64,000 nucleotides of DNA from CAYFKJ01 sp964528595 (GCA_964528595.1 CAZGTM010000017.1:1-64000), one strand, 5' to 3'; shown: positions 1-8,529, counted from the stretch's first letter. The notes: generated by a model from the letters alone, not told the origin. A program made the numbers and translations.

Positions 1-2410
1 CGAATTCCTGGCGGCTGCAGCCGACCAGTGACAGCAACTCGTGATCGGGCACGACCTCGATGGCGCCGCCTTTGCGCAAAGTCGAGACCAGGCGTTCAAT
101 CATGTCGAGGCGGACGGCACGGGCCCCGAATACCCGGTATCCGCAGACGCCGTAAAAAGCTTCCGAAACCCCGGCAACCGCCGGAACGGACACCAGCCCG
201 GCGGGCGGCGAGGCATTATCCCCGGCGCTACCATGGTGCAAGATCCATAAGAGACTGCGTAAAGCCGTCTTGCCGGGTTTCAACAGAGCCGGCAGGAAAA
301 CCGACTGGGCGCCGATGGTCACGCCGCGTTGGCGGAAGTAGTAGCGGTCGAACTTGCTGAGGGAGTTGATCTGATCGTCGACGGCGGCACGCGGCAGCAC
401 GCCCAAGGCCTCCTGCAGTTGAAAAGCCAAACCGCGGCCCGCTGCGCTCAACGTCTGATCATTGGCTTCCGGCCCGGCGGATTTCCGGCGGAACGGCTTC
501 CCGAGGTTGATCAGGGCGCGCAGCTGGCGCCCGATATGGCCGGTGAGCCATGTTTCGAGGCGGGCCGTCAGCTGCCGGCGTTCGGCTTCCTCGAGATCGT
601 TGGTTGATAACGCGACGCCGGGCTGAAGCAAGTCCCGCCCGGCCGCCATCCGCCCCACCTCATGATCGGTGTCGTGATAGCGCCAACGGATGCAGCCGTC
701 GTCAGCCAGGGCCAAATCCTCGTCGGACGCCGCGCCCAGCGCCCGCACGCGGCGCACCAGTTCGGCCGCCACGATGGGGGCGGAGGCGTTGCGCAGAGTG
801 CGGACTTCATCCGCCGTGCCGCCACTGCCTTCCGAACCGCGGTCGGCGACGAAGCGGAAACCCTCGAGGTGGCCCACTTCGTGGCCTTCCACCGACACCG
901 CGCCGTCCGACGCGACGCCGCCGAGCAGTTCGGCGCCGGTGCCGTCATCGAGACGGCGCAGCAGCGCCGCCGAGCGCTGATCGACGAAGCGCTGGGTGAG
1001 ACGCTGGTGAAGCGCATCGGACAGGCGGTCCTCGATGGTGCGGGCCAGCGCCTGCCAGTGTTGCGAATCGTCGAGCCAGTCCGCCCGGTGCGAGACGAAC
1101 GTCCAGGTACGGATATGGGCCAGCCGCGTCGCCAGCGTGTCGATATCGCCTTCGCTGCGGTCGAGCCGGTTGAGATGGCCCGCCACCCAATCCGTCGGCA
1201 GTGTGCCGGTCTCCGCCAAATGGCCGAATATGCGGGCCAGCAGGCGGACGTGCGCCTCCACCATGGTTTTGCGGAAATCCGGGATCTGGCAGACCTGCCA
1301 GAGAAGTCCGGTGGCCGCCTTGCCTTTGGCGGCGGCGGCGATAGCATCGTCGCGCAGCAGGCGTTTGAGGGCTTCGAGGTCGGCGCCCTCCCAGGGTTTG
1401 ACCAGCATGTCCCGGAAGCGCGCCGGCGGCGGCGCTTCGAGGCTCAAGAGCAGCGCCGTGGTCGAGGAGACGTCCGGCTCGGCGTTGCGCCAGCACATGG
1501 TCCGCACGGGCTTGAAGCGGTGCTGTTCGACCCGTTCGATCAGTTCGAGGGCGGGGTCGGGGGCGTCGCCCGTGACGCCGAACGTGCCGTCGTTCATGTG
1601 CCGCCCGGCCCGGCCGGCGATCTGTCCCGCCTCGGCCGGCGTGAGGTCCCGGGTGAAGCGGCCGTCGAACTTGGCGAAGCCGGCAAAGGCGACGTGGTCG
1701 ACGTTGAGGTTGAGCCCCATGCCGATGGCGTCGGTCGCCACCAGGTAATCGACCTCGCCGGCCTCGAACAGTTCGACCTGGGCGTTGCGCGTGCGCGGGC
1801 TTAGCGCACCCATGACGACGGCGGCGCCGCCGCGCTGGCTGCGGATCAGTTCGGCCACGGCGTAGACCTCGGCGGCCGAGAAGGCGACGACGGCGGAACG
1901 CCGGGGCAGGCGGGAGAGCTTCTTGCGGTCGGCCCAGGTCAGGCTGGAAAAGCGCGGCCGTTCCTGGAAGCGCACGCCGGGCAGCAGACGCTGCACCAGA
2001 CCGCGCATGGTGTCCGCGCCCAGCAGCATGGTTTCTTCCGTGCCGCGGGCGTTGAGGATGCGGTCGGTGAAGACGTGGCCGCGCTCGGGGTCCGCCGCCA
2101 GCTGGATCTCGTCGATGGCGACGAAGGCGAAGTCGCGCTCCAGCGGCATGGCCTCCACCGTGCAGACGAAATAGGCGGGGTCGGCCGGTACGATCTTTTC
2201 CTCGCCGGTGACCAGGGCGACGCACTCGGCGCCGCGCCTGTCGACGATGCGGTCGTAGATTTCGCGCGCCAGCAGCCTCAGCGGCAGGCCGATGATGCCG
2301 CTGTCGTGGCCCAGCATGCGCTCGACCGCCAGGTGCGTTTTACCGGTGTTCGTCGGGCCCAGGACGGCGGTGACATGTCCCGGCGCCGCCATCGTATGTC
2401 GTCTCGCCAT
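1..2410 (-). CDS. SUV3-like DEAD/DEAH-type RNA helicase (partial, C-terminus off the left edge)
   Basis: ATP-dependent superfamily 2 helicase resembling the mitochondrial degradosome helicase SUV3; probably unwinds RNA, substrate unknown. Read on the reverse strand from the ATG at 2410 (GAGGGGG lies just upstream), it stays open to the window edge, giving at least 803 residues. Motif I GPTNTGKT is at residues 18-25, motif II DEIQ at 100-103 (DEIQ rather than DEAD, as in SUV3), motif V VATDAIGMGLNL near 224-235, and motif VI QIAGRAGRH at 263-271. The C-terminal part runs off the window. A second in-frame ATG at 2392 is possible. It is divergent from methylmalonyl-CoA mutase with 231 bp between them. 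The family call is firm; the cellular role is inferred. Confidence 0.88.
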   Translation of the reverse strand, partial: MARRHTMAAPGHVTAVLGPTNTGKTHLAVERMLGHDSGIIGLPLRLLAREIYDRIVDRRGAECVALVTGEEKIVPADPAYFVCTVEAMPLERDFAFVAIDEIQLAADPERGHVFTDRILNARGTEETMLLGADTMRGLVQRLLPGVRFQERPRFSSLTWADRKKLSRLPRRSAVVAFSAAEVYAVAELIRSQRGGAAVVMGALSPRTRNAQVELFEAGEVDYLVATDAIGMGLNLNVDHVAFAGFAKFDGRFTRDLTPAEAGQIAGRAGRHMNDGTFGVTGDAPDPALELIERVEQHRFKPVRTMCWRNAEPDVSSTTALLLSLEAPPPARFRDMLVKPWEGADLEALKRLLRDDAIAAAAKGKAATGLLWQVCQIPDFRKTMVEAHVRLLARIFGHLAETGTLPTDWVAGHLNRLDRSEGDIDTLATRLAHIRTWTFVSHRADWLDDSQHWQALARTIEDRLSDALHQRLTQRFVDQRSAALLRRLDDGTGAELLGGVASDGAVSVEGHEVGHLEGFRFVADRGSEGSGGTADEVRTLRNASAPIVAAELVRRVRALGAASDEDLALADDGCIRWRYHDTDHEVGRMAAGRDLLQPGVALSTNDLEEAERRQLTARLETWLTGHIGRQLRALINLGKPFRRKSAGPEANDQTLSAAGRGLAFQLQEALGVLPRAAVDDQINSLSKFDRYYFRQRGVTIGAQSVFLPALLKPGKTALRSLLWILHHGSAGDNASPPAGLVSVPAVAGVSEAFYGVCGYRVFGARAVRLDMIERLVSTLRKGGAIEVVPDHELLSLVGCSRQEF

Positions 2411-2534
2411 CACCCCCTCAACATCGGGCGAGACGGCCCGGAATGCAAGGGGGAGGTTGGGTTTCGCGGGCCTGGAAGGCAAAAAATCGGAAACTTGAAA
2501 GTGCTGAATGCCGGGTCGCGGCGTGGACGCGGAA

Positions 2535-2612
2535 TTGACTCCACATCCGCTTTGGCGCACCTTTTTCTTTCGCAAGTGCGAAGAAATGTGCGATTTTGGG
2601 TGCATGTGCGAA
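2535..2612 (+). promoter_or_regulatory. Candidate promoter and operator upstream of methylmalonyl-CoA mutase
   Basis: A -35-like TTGACT lies at 2535-2540. About 30 bp downstream is a perfect inverted repeat, TTCGCA-AG-TGCGAA, at 2569-2582, followed by two same-strand ATGTGCGA copies at 2586-2593 and 2604-2611. The half-site GTGCGA therefore occurs three times in 36 bp. The -10 hexamer is poor. The placement suits a repressor or regulator site for the mutase gene. The arms loosely recall the TTTGCAA-type sites of short-chain acyl-CoA regulators, but no such regulator gene is in the window. Confidence 0.4.
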
Positions 2613-2641
2613 CAGCCCCCCACTGATTTCGAGATGAATTC

Positions 2642-4801
2642 ATGAGCGACTTCGACAAAAAGACCCCCCAGGACTGGCGCGATCTGGCCGCCAAGGAACT
2701 TAAACAACGCACCCCGGAGGATCTCGTCTGGCAGACGCCGGAGGGCATCGCCGTCAAGCCGCTCTACACGGCGGAGGATCTCGCCGCCGCCGCCGCCGCC
2801 GGTTACGACGCCGCGACCATGCCGGGCCATGCGCCCTACACGCGCGGTCCCCGCGCCACCATGTACGCCGGGCGGCCCTGGACCATCCGCCAGTACGGCG
2901 GCTTTTCCACGGCGGAGGAGACCAACGCCTTCTTCCACCGAAACCTGGCCGGCGGGCAGACCGGTCTCTCGGTGGCTTTCGATCTGGCGACCCACCGGGG
3001 TTATGACAGTGATCATCCCCGCGTCGTCGGCGACATCGGCAAAGCCGGCGTCGCCATCGATTCGGTCGAGGACATGAAGATCATGTTCGACGGCATCCCG
3101 CTCGACAAGGTCAGCGTCTCGATGACCATGAACGGCGCCATCCTGCCCGTCATGGCGGGCTACATCGTGGCGGCCGAGGAACAGGGCGTGGACCAGGCGG
3201 CGCTCTCGGGCACCGTGCAGAACGACATCCTCAAGGAGTTCATGGTCCGCAACACCTACATCTACCCGCCCGAACCCTCGATGCGCATTGTCGCCGACAT
3301 TATCGCCTACACGGCGGAACACATGCCGCGCTTCAATTCCATCTCGATCTCCGGCTACCACATGCAGGAGGCCGGTGCGACGGCGGTGCAGGAACTGGCC
3401 TTCACCCTGGCCGACGGCGTCGAGTACGTGCGCACGGCGGTCAACCGGGGCCTCGACGTTGATGCGTTCGCGCCGCGCCTGTCGTTCTTCTTCAACATCG
3501 GCATGAACTTCTTCATGGAGGCCGCCAAGCTGCGCGCCGCGCGTCTCTTGTGGGCCCGCCTGATGCAGCAGTTCGAGCCTAAGGATCCGCGCTCTTCAAG
3601 CCTGCGCACCCATTGCCAGACCTCCGGCGTTTCGTTGACCGAGCAGGACCCCTACAACAACGTCGTGCGCACCGCCTACGAGGCCATGGCCGCGGCCCTG
3701 GGCGGCACGCAAAGTCTGCACACCAACGCCTTCGACGAAGCCATGGCGCTGCCCACCGATACCTCGGCCCGCATCGCCCGCAACACCCAGCTGATCCTGC
3801 AGGAGGAAACCGGCGTCACCAATGTCGTCGATCCCCTGGCGGGCAGCTACTACGTCGAGAGCCTGACGCACGAACTGGCCGAGGAGGCCCTGAAGCTGAT
3901 CGACGAGGTCGAGGCCATGGGCGGCATGACCAAGGCGGTGGCCGAGGGCATGCCCAAGATGCGCATCGAGGAAAGCGCCGCCCGCCGCCAGGCCCGCATC
4001 GACCGGGTCGAGGATGTCATCGTCGGCGTCAACAAGTTCCAGCTGCCGGAAGAAGTTGAAATCGATCTGCTGGAGGTCGACAACGCCAGTGTGCGCGAAA
4101 GCCAGATCGCACGTCTCGAGACCATCCGTTCGACGCGGGACGAGGCGGCGGCGCAGGCGGCGCTGCAGGCCTTGGAAGACGGCGCCCGGGCGGACGGCAA
4201 CCTGCTGGCGCTGTCGGTCGAAGCCGTTCGCGCCCGCGCCACCGTGGGCGAGGTCTCCGACGCCCTGGAGCGCGTCTTCACGCGTCACCGCGCCACCACC
4301 CATTCCGTCACCGGCGTCTACGGCGGCGCCTACGGCGAAGACCAGGAGTTCGCCGATATTCAAGCCCAGGTCGCCGCCTTCGCCGAGGAACAGGGCCGCC
4401 GGCCCCGCCTGTTGGTCGTCAAGCTCGGCCAGGACGGCCACGACCGCGGCGCCAAGGTGATCGCCTCGGCCTTCGCCGACATCGGCTTCGACGTCGACAT
4501 CGGCCCCCTGTTCCAGACGCCCGAGGAAGCCGCCCGCGAAGCCGTCGAGAACGACGTCCACATCGTCGGCGTCTCCTCCCAAGCGGCGGGCCACAAGACA
4601 TTGGTGCCGCAACTCATCAAGGCGCTCAAGGCCGAGGGGGCGGAAGACATTCTCGTCGTCGTCGGCGGCGTCGTGCCGCCCAAGGACTATGACGACCTGC
4701 GCGCCGCCGGCGTCGCCGCCATCTTCGGCCCCGGCACCAACATCACCCAAGCCGCCGCCGACGTCATCGACCTGGTCAGCCAAAGACGCAAAGCGGCCTA
4801 G
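2642..4801 (+). CDS. scpA: Methylmalonyl-CoA mutase, single large subunit
   Basis: Adenosylcobalamin-dependent interconversion of (R)-methylmalonyl-CoA and succinyl-CoA, in the cytoplasm. The 719-residue length and single-chain architecture match the homodimeric alpha-proteobacterial/ScpA type. The N-terminal TIM-barrel substrate domain carries the family stretch around TMYAGRPWTIRQYGG (about residues 73-90). The C-terminal B12 domain has the base-off motif DGHDRG at 598-603, with cobalt-ligand His600, then a Rossmann-like fold with VVVGGVVPP. It has its own upstream region with an inverted repeat. The partner GTPase gene meaB lies 2.6 kb downstream on the same strand, separated by unrelated genes. 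Identification is very secure; propionyl-CoA or ethylmalonyl-CoA pathway use is inferred from meaB and malyl-CoA lyase in the window. Confidence 0.97.
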   Translation: MSDFDKKTPQDWRDLAAKELKQRTPEDLVWQTPEGIAVKPLYTAEDLAAAAAAGYDAATMPGHAPYTRGPRATMYAGRPWTIRQYGGFSTAEETNAFFHRNLAGGQTGLSVAFDLATHRGYDSDHPRVVGDIGKAGVAIDSVEDMKIMFDGIPLDKVSVSMTMNGAILPVMAGYIVAAEEQGVDQAALSGTVQNDILKEFMVRNTYIYPPEPSMRIVADIIAYTAEHMPRFNSISISGYHMQEAGATAVQELAFTLADGVEYVRTAVNRGLDVDAFAPRLSFFFNIGMNFFMEAAKLRAARLLWARLMQQFEPKDPRSSSLRTHCQTSGVSLTEQDPYNNVVRTAYEAMAAALGGTQSLHTNAFDEAMALPTDTSARIARNTQLILQEETGVTNVVDPLAGSYYVESLTHELAEEALKLIDEVEAMGGMTKAVAEGMPKMRIEESAARRQARIDRVEDVIVGVNKFQLPEEVEIDLLEVDNASVRESQIARLETIRSTRDEAAAQAALQALEDGARADGNLLALSVEAVRARATVGEVSDALERVFTRHRATTHSVTGVYGGAYGEDQEFADIQAQVAAFAEEQGRRPRLLVVKLGQDGHDRGAKVIASAFADIGFDVDIGPLFQTPEEAAREAVENDVHIVGVSSQAAGHKTLVPQLIKALKAEGAEDILVVVGGVVPPKDYDDLRAAGVAAIFGPGTNITQAAADVIDLVSQRRKAA

Positions 4802-4810
4802 CAATAAAAT

Positions 4811-4850
4811 CCCCTCCCCCTTTGAAGGGGAAGGGCTAGGGTGGGGGTGA
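4811..4850. repeat. REP-like GC-rich palindromic repeat downstream of scpA
   Basis: Directly after the scpA stop, a C-run/G-run element can fold as CCCCTCCCCCTTTGAAGGGG followed by a G-rich tail, AGGGTGGGGG. Elements of this pattern are common dispersed intergenic repeats in alphaproteobacteria. The hairpin may also help end scpA transcription, although no U-tract follows it. I see no second copy in the window. Confidence 0.5.
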
Positions 4851-4910
4851 AAGAGCATCCGCACCCGTGGTAGATTGAATGCGGGATGCAGCATTGCCAC
4901 GGGGGGTGAT

Positions 4911-5777
4911 ATGAAAACGTCGACGGTAAGTCTGGGCGCCGGACTATTCAGTGCCGCATTGTTGGTTTGCGCCTCCCCCGTTCGCGCCGTCGATGCGCGC
5001 TATCCCATCTTCGACACCCACGTGCACTACAGCGAACCGGCCTGGAGCGTTTATTCGGCCATGGAGATCATCGCCAAGTTCGACCGGGCCGGGGTGGTGC
5101 GGGCGTTGGTGTCGTCGTCGCCGGATGACGGCACGCTGGCGCTTTTCAAGCTGGCGCCGACGCGGGTGGTGCCGGAACTTCGGCCTTACCGCGGCGCCGT
5201 AGGATCGGGCAACTGGACGCTGGACGCCGAGACGCCCGCCTATCTCGAAGGCCGTCTGGCCAAGACCAAGTACGCCGGCATCGGCGAGTTCCACCTGCTG
5301 GGCGTCCAGCAGGTCGCCACCCCGGTGGTGAAGAAAGTCATCGAATTCGCCATCGAACGCGACATTCTGCTGCACGTTCATTCCGACGCCGATGTCATCA
5401 ACGCCCTCTTCGCTGCAGAACCGCGTCTCAATATCATCTGGGCGCACGCGGGTTTGAGCGATCCGCCCGAGGTCATCGGACCGACTCTGGACGCCCACAG
5501 GAATCTTTGGGCCGATCTCTCGATCCGCGAGTTTGATTTACTGAACGGGGGCCGGTTGGATCCGGTCTGGCGGGCGCTGCTGATGCGCCACGCCGACCGC
5601 TTCATGGTCGGCAGCGACACCTGGGTGACGGCCCAGTGGGACGGCTACGACGAAATCCTGGCGACCAACCGGCTCTGGCTGGCCCAGCTACCGGTCGAGG
5701 CCGCCCGCGCCATCGCCTATCAAAATGCCGTCAAGCTGTTCGGCACCGGCGGTCACCAGATCCTAAGCGCCGATTAG
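4911..5777 (+). CDS. Exported amidohydrolase-superfamily protein
   Basis: Predicted periplasmic metal-dependent hydrolase of the amidohydrolase-2/TatD-like TIM-barrel group, 288 residues. The chosen start at 4911 follows GGGGGG and gives a clean signal peptide (residues 1-26, probable cleavage after SPVRA); an earlier in-frame start at 4875 would spoil it. The mature protein opens with the metal-binding FDTHVHY (His37, His39), followed by GIGEFHLL, HVHSDAD, a WAHAG stretch and VGSDTWV, the usual order of metal and catalytic residues. The substrate cannot be read from sequence. It is convergent with the DUF4389 gene, with one base between the two stops. Confidence 0.8.
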   Translation: MKTSTVSLGAGLFSAALLVCASPVRAVDARYPIFDTHVHYSEPAWSVYSAMEIIAKFDRAGVVRALVSSSPDDGTLALFKLAPTRVVPELRPYRGAVGSGNWTLDAETPAYLEGRLAKTKYAGIGEFHLLGVQQVATPVVKKVIEFAIERDILLHVHSDADVINALFAAEPRLNIIWAHAGLSDPPEVIGPTLDAHRNLWADLSIREFDLLNGGRLDPVWRALLMRHADRFMVGSDTWVTAQWDGYDEILATNRLWLAQLPVEAARAIAYQNAVKLFGTGGHQILSAD

Positions 5778-5778
5778 C

Positions 5779-6105
5779 CTAAGCAGGCTCCATGCCGTCG
5801 TCTTTGGCCGGCGGCGTCGGGCTGCCGGCGGCGGCATTGGGCCAGGGCCCGACCGGGAACGGCATGTCTTCCGACGCGAAGGTCAGGAAATTGACGATCT
5901 GCTTGAGGTAATCGCCGATATCGCGGCCCAGGTCCACCAGGCCGTCCAGCGGTTTGCCGGTCAGCAGTTTGAAGACGATCTGCAGCAGCACGACGACGGC
6001 CAGCACCGCCTCGGCCAGGTTGAAGGTAATGACGAACAGGACCATGTAGGCGATCCGCTTCCAGGTCGACTGTTCGGTGAGGTTCTTCTTGGTATCCGCA
6101 TCCAT
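5779..6105 (-). CDS. DUF4389 family membrane protein
   Basis: A small 108-residue protein matching the DUF4389 pattern: a hydrophilic N-terminus, a conserved WKRIAYMVLF entry into a long hydrophobic segment (about residues 17-45), then LTGKP, an amphipathic helix ending near YLKQIVNFLTFASEDMPFP, and a disordered Pro/Ala tail. It probably sits in the inner membrane. The family has no established function. It is 61 bp downstream of the AlkD-like gene on the same strand and may be cotranscribed with it. Confidence 0.75.
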   Translation of the reverse strand: MDADTKKNLTEQSTWKRIAYMVLFVITFNLAEAVLAVVVLLQIVFKLLTGKPLDGLVDLGRDIGDYLKQIVNFLTFASEDMPFPVGPWPNAAAGSPTPPAKDDGMEPA

Positions 6106-6166
6106 CGGAATGTGTCTCCAGCTGGGGGGCGTGTTCCCCTTACAGATGGCGATGGGCGGGCGTTAT

Positions 6167-6850
6167 TCAAGATTTGATGCGCGCGCGGATCTTCTCGTCG
6201 GTGAGTTCCCGGTTGGCGTCGGCGGCGATCCACTTGGCGGCCGGCGTGCCGCGTTGGGCGATGCGGTCGGCGCACTCGAGGGCGGCGGCGTTGAGGGCGT
6301 GGCTGCGCTTGCCGATCTGGCGTAGCGACCAGTTGACGGCCTTTTTTACGAAATTACGGTTGTCGTCGGCATGCGCCTCAATCAGAGGAAGCAGTCCGAT
6401 GAAACGCTCGTCGGGTTCGCGCTTGGCATGAACGGCGAGCGAAGCCAGCAGGGCGAAGCCGGCCCGGCGCACGAATTCCTCCTCCCGCGCCGCCCATTGT
6501 TCGACCTTTTCCCAGGCCTCGGGCAGGCGGCGGAACAAGTTCATGCAGTGCTGGTCGCAAACGTCCCAGGAATCGAATTCGGCGGCCCAGCAGTCCATCA
6601 AATCGCCGTCAACCCGCTTGGGCTCGGCGACCAGGGCGGCCAAAATCCGGGCTTCGTGGATACCGGTTTCAAAGAGCGCTAGGGCAAGTTCTTGATCGCG
6701 GCCCAATTCCTTGGCCAGGCCTCTGATCTGCGGCATGCGCAGGCCCAGCACACGTTCGGTGTTGATGCCGTACCGCGCCATGCCCTCGCGCGAAGACGCG
6801 TCGGCCATGCCGCGCATGCGCTCGATCACGCTTTCAGGATTTTCACTCAT
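6167..6850 (-). CDS. DNA alkylation repair protein, AlkD-like HEAT-repeat fold
   Basis: Resembles the AlkD family of HEAT-like repeat DNA glycosylases that remove cationic alkylpurines; 227 residues from the ATG at 6850. A TTG at 6874 would extend it, but the ATG has GGAG upstream and gives a normal N-terminus. Visible family features are RYGINTERVLGLRMP near the N-terminus, the helix with WAAEFDSWDVCDQHCMNLF, and NRNFVKKAVNWSLRQIGKR, where the Trp-Asp and Lys/Trp/Arg stretches line the DNA-binding groove in known members. Its exact substrate, or a non-catalytic role, is not resolved. Confidence 0.85.
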   Translation of the reverse strand: MSENPESVIERMRGMADASSREGMARYGINTERVLGLRMPQIRGLAKELGRDQELALALFETGIHEARILAALVAEPKRVDGDLMDCWAAEFDSWDVCDQHCMNLFRRLPEAWEKVEQWAAREEEFVRRAGFALLASLAVHAKREPDERFIGLLPLIEAHADDNRNFVKKAVNWSLRQIGKRSHALNAAALECADRIAQRGTPAAKWIAADANRELTDEKIRARIKS

Positions 6851-6986
6851 TCGGTTCGATCTCCGGAATCCCAAGCTGGGGCTTTACTTTATCAGGTCGG
6901 ACTGGCAAATAATGTCTGGATTAGAGGGCGGGGGACGCCCAATTCGCAAATTTGGGTTCGTTCCCGAGGGGCATAAGGAATCGGCA

Positions 6987-7382
6987 GTGATCGGTTTTAT
7001 CGTCCGGATGTTTTTGTCATTCTTCCTGGACAAGGAAGGTCGGCAGGCGCTTGCCCGGGGCGCGCATGTCAAGCAGCTCGAGGACGAGTTGAAAATCGAG
7101 ATGGCCAAGACCAATGCCTTGATCAAGGCCCTCAACACCCAAGGCAGCCAAAGTCTGGGAATTTCGGACGACCGTCAGGCGGAGATCACCCAGGCGCTGG
7201 AGAGCCAGACGCGGGCGCAAGCGGCCTTGAACGAGCTTGACCCCGAAACGCGCCGCCGCATGATCGAACGCGTCCTGGCCGAAGAACCGAAGGCTGAGGG
7301 ACCGACCTCAGACGCCGGTCCCGGCGGCACCGTCGTCGGCGGCGGCGACGACGAGGCCATGGGGGAAGGCGAGCGGGGCTAA
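6987..7382 (+). CDS. Small protein of unknown function upstream of meaB
   Basis: The GTG at 6987 is preferred because AAGGAA lies 6 bases upstream; this gives 131 residues. The N-terminus (IGFIVRMFLSFFL) is hydrophobic and could anchor or dock on the membrane. A helical, partly charged middle follows (KQLEDELKIEMAKTNALIK), then ELDPETRRRMIERVLAEE and a disordered Gly/Asp/Glu tail. I recognise no family. The stop is 12 bases before meaB, so the two are probably cotranscribed, but nothing ties it to mutase maintenance beyond position. Confidence 0.65.
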   Translation: MIGFIVRMFLSFFLDKEGRQALARGAHVKQLEDELKIEMAKTNALIKALNTQGSQSLGISDDRQAEITQALESQTRAQAALNELDPETRRRMIERVLAEEPKAEGPTSDAGPGGTVVGGGDDEAMGEGERG

Positions 7383-7394
7383 CAAGCGCGCGCC

Positions 7395-8405
7395 ATGGTT
7401 CATGACGAGGGCGCTACCGAAGACATCGTAAATCTCGGAAAAGGCGTGGTGGCCGGCGAACGCCGCGCGCTGGCGCGGGCGATCACGCTGGTCGAGTCGC
7501 AACGCAGCGACCACCAGTCCGACGCCGAAGCGCTACTTGCGGCCATCCTGCCCCACACCGGCGGCGCCGTGCGCCTTGGCATTACGGGGCCTCCAGGCGT
7601 CGGAAAATCCACCTTCATCGAAGCCTTCGGCCTGCACCTCGTCGAGATGGGCAAGCGCGTGGCTGTGCTGGCGGTCGATCCTTCGTCCGCCCGCTCCGGC
7701 GGATCCATTCTCGGCGACAAGACGCGCATGGAGGAGCTTTCACGCCACCCCGCGGCCTTCATCCGGCCCTCGCCCTCGGGCGGGACGCTTGGTGGTGTGG
7801 CGCGGCGCACGCGGGAAGCCATGATGATCGTCGAGGCGGCGGGGTTCGACGTCGTCATCATCGAAACCGTCGGCGTCGGCCAGTCGGAGACAACGGTGGC
7901 AGCCATGGTCGACATGTTCCTGCTGTTGCTGGCGCCGGGCGGCGGTGACGAATTGCAGGGCATCAAGCGAGGCATCATGGAACTGGCCGATCTCGTCATC
8001 GTCAACAAGGCGGACGGTGATTTGCTGCAGGCGGCCGGGCGGATCGCGGCGGAATACAAAGGCGCGCTGGGTTTATTGCGCCCCGTCACCGCCCATTGGT
8101 CGCCGGAGGTCGTGACCTGTTCGGCCATCGAAAAATCCGGCATGGACGGCGTCTGGGACGCCGTCGGCCGTCATCACGCCGCGTTCGAGGCCGCGGATGC
8201 CCTGGATCCGCGGCGTTCCGGGCAGTCGCGGGAATGGCTTTGGACCGAAATCGAAGCCAGCCTAAACCAGGCCTTCGCCGCCGATCCGGCCGTGCGCGCT
8301 CGCCTCGGCGAGATTGAAAACCAGGTTGCGGCCGGGGAAATGACGCCGACGGCGGCGGCGATGAAACTTCTCGGGGCTTTCCGCCGGAAAGACGATCCCT
8401 CTTAA
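7395..8405 (+). CDS. meaB: Methylmalonyl-CoA mutase-associated GTPase MeaB (ArgK family)
   Basis: G3E-family P-loop GTPase that protects methylmalonyl-CoA mutase and gates adenosylcobalamin loading and repair; 336 residues, normal for MeaB. The P-loop GPPGVGKS is at 65-72, followed by the characteristic VLAVDPSSARSGGSILGDKT, then FIRPSPSGGTLGGVARRT, the ETVGVGQSE switch segment and NKADGD for guanine binding. The C-terminus has the helical dimerisation arm. The partner mutase is in the same window and orientation. The old name ArgK for this family reflects an earlier misassignment. Confidence 0.96.
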   Translation: MVHDEGATEDIVNLGKGVVAGERRALARAITLVESQRSDHQSDAEALLAAILPHTGGAVRLGITGPPGVGKSTFIEAFGLHLVEMGKRVAVLAVDPSSARSGGSILGDKTRMEELSRHPAAFIRPSPSGGTLGGVARRTREAMMIVEAAGFDVVIIETVGVGQSETTVAAMVDMFLLLLAPGGGDELQGIKRGIMELADLVIVNKADGDLLQAAGRIAAEYKGALGLLRPVTAHWSPEVVTCSAIEKSGMDGVWDAVGRHHAAFEAADALDPRRSGQSREWLWTEIEASLNQAFAADPAVRARLGEIENQVAAGEMTPTAAAMKLLGAFRRKDDPS

Positions 8406-8446
8406 GTCCTTGACGCTGCGGCGGGCCTGGCTTAAAAAACGCCGTC

Positions 8447-8479
8447 GCCGGGTTCAAACGCCCGGCTAATTCCTTTTTT
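8447..8479 (+). terminator. Candidate rho-independent terminator after meaB
   Basis: A GCCGGG/CCCGGC stem with an 8-nt loop (8447-8466) is followed, after seven bases, by six consecutive T (8474-8479). It sits 42 bases after the meaB stop and before rpmB. The stem is only six pairs and the U-tract is offset, so termination is plausible but unproven. Confidence 0.45.
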
Positions 8480-8489
8480 GTACGAAAAC

Positions 8490-8510
8490 GCATCGCAAAT
8501 GCGGCGATGC
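8490..8510 (+). other. Hairpin in the rpmB leader
   Basis: Perfect 7-bp stem GCATCGC/GCGATGC with a 7-nt loop, ending 19 bases before the rpmB ATG and so next to the ribosome-binding region. It could be a translational control element or an incidental fold. I know of no established L28 leader motif of this form. Confidence 0.3.
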
Positions 8511-8529
8511 AAACTTGGATGTTCGAACC

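Noticed and set aside
662..1804. Long + strand open frame over the helicase gene
   Set aside because: It lies antisense to the helicase, whose reverse frame shows every helicase motif in order; the + frame has no family features and its codon texture is that of a shadow.
3596..4900. Reverse-strand frame over methylmalonyl-CoA mutase
   Set aside because: Shadow of the mutase; high Gly/Asp content typical of antisense reading in GC-rich genes.
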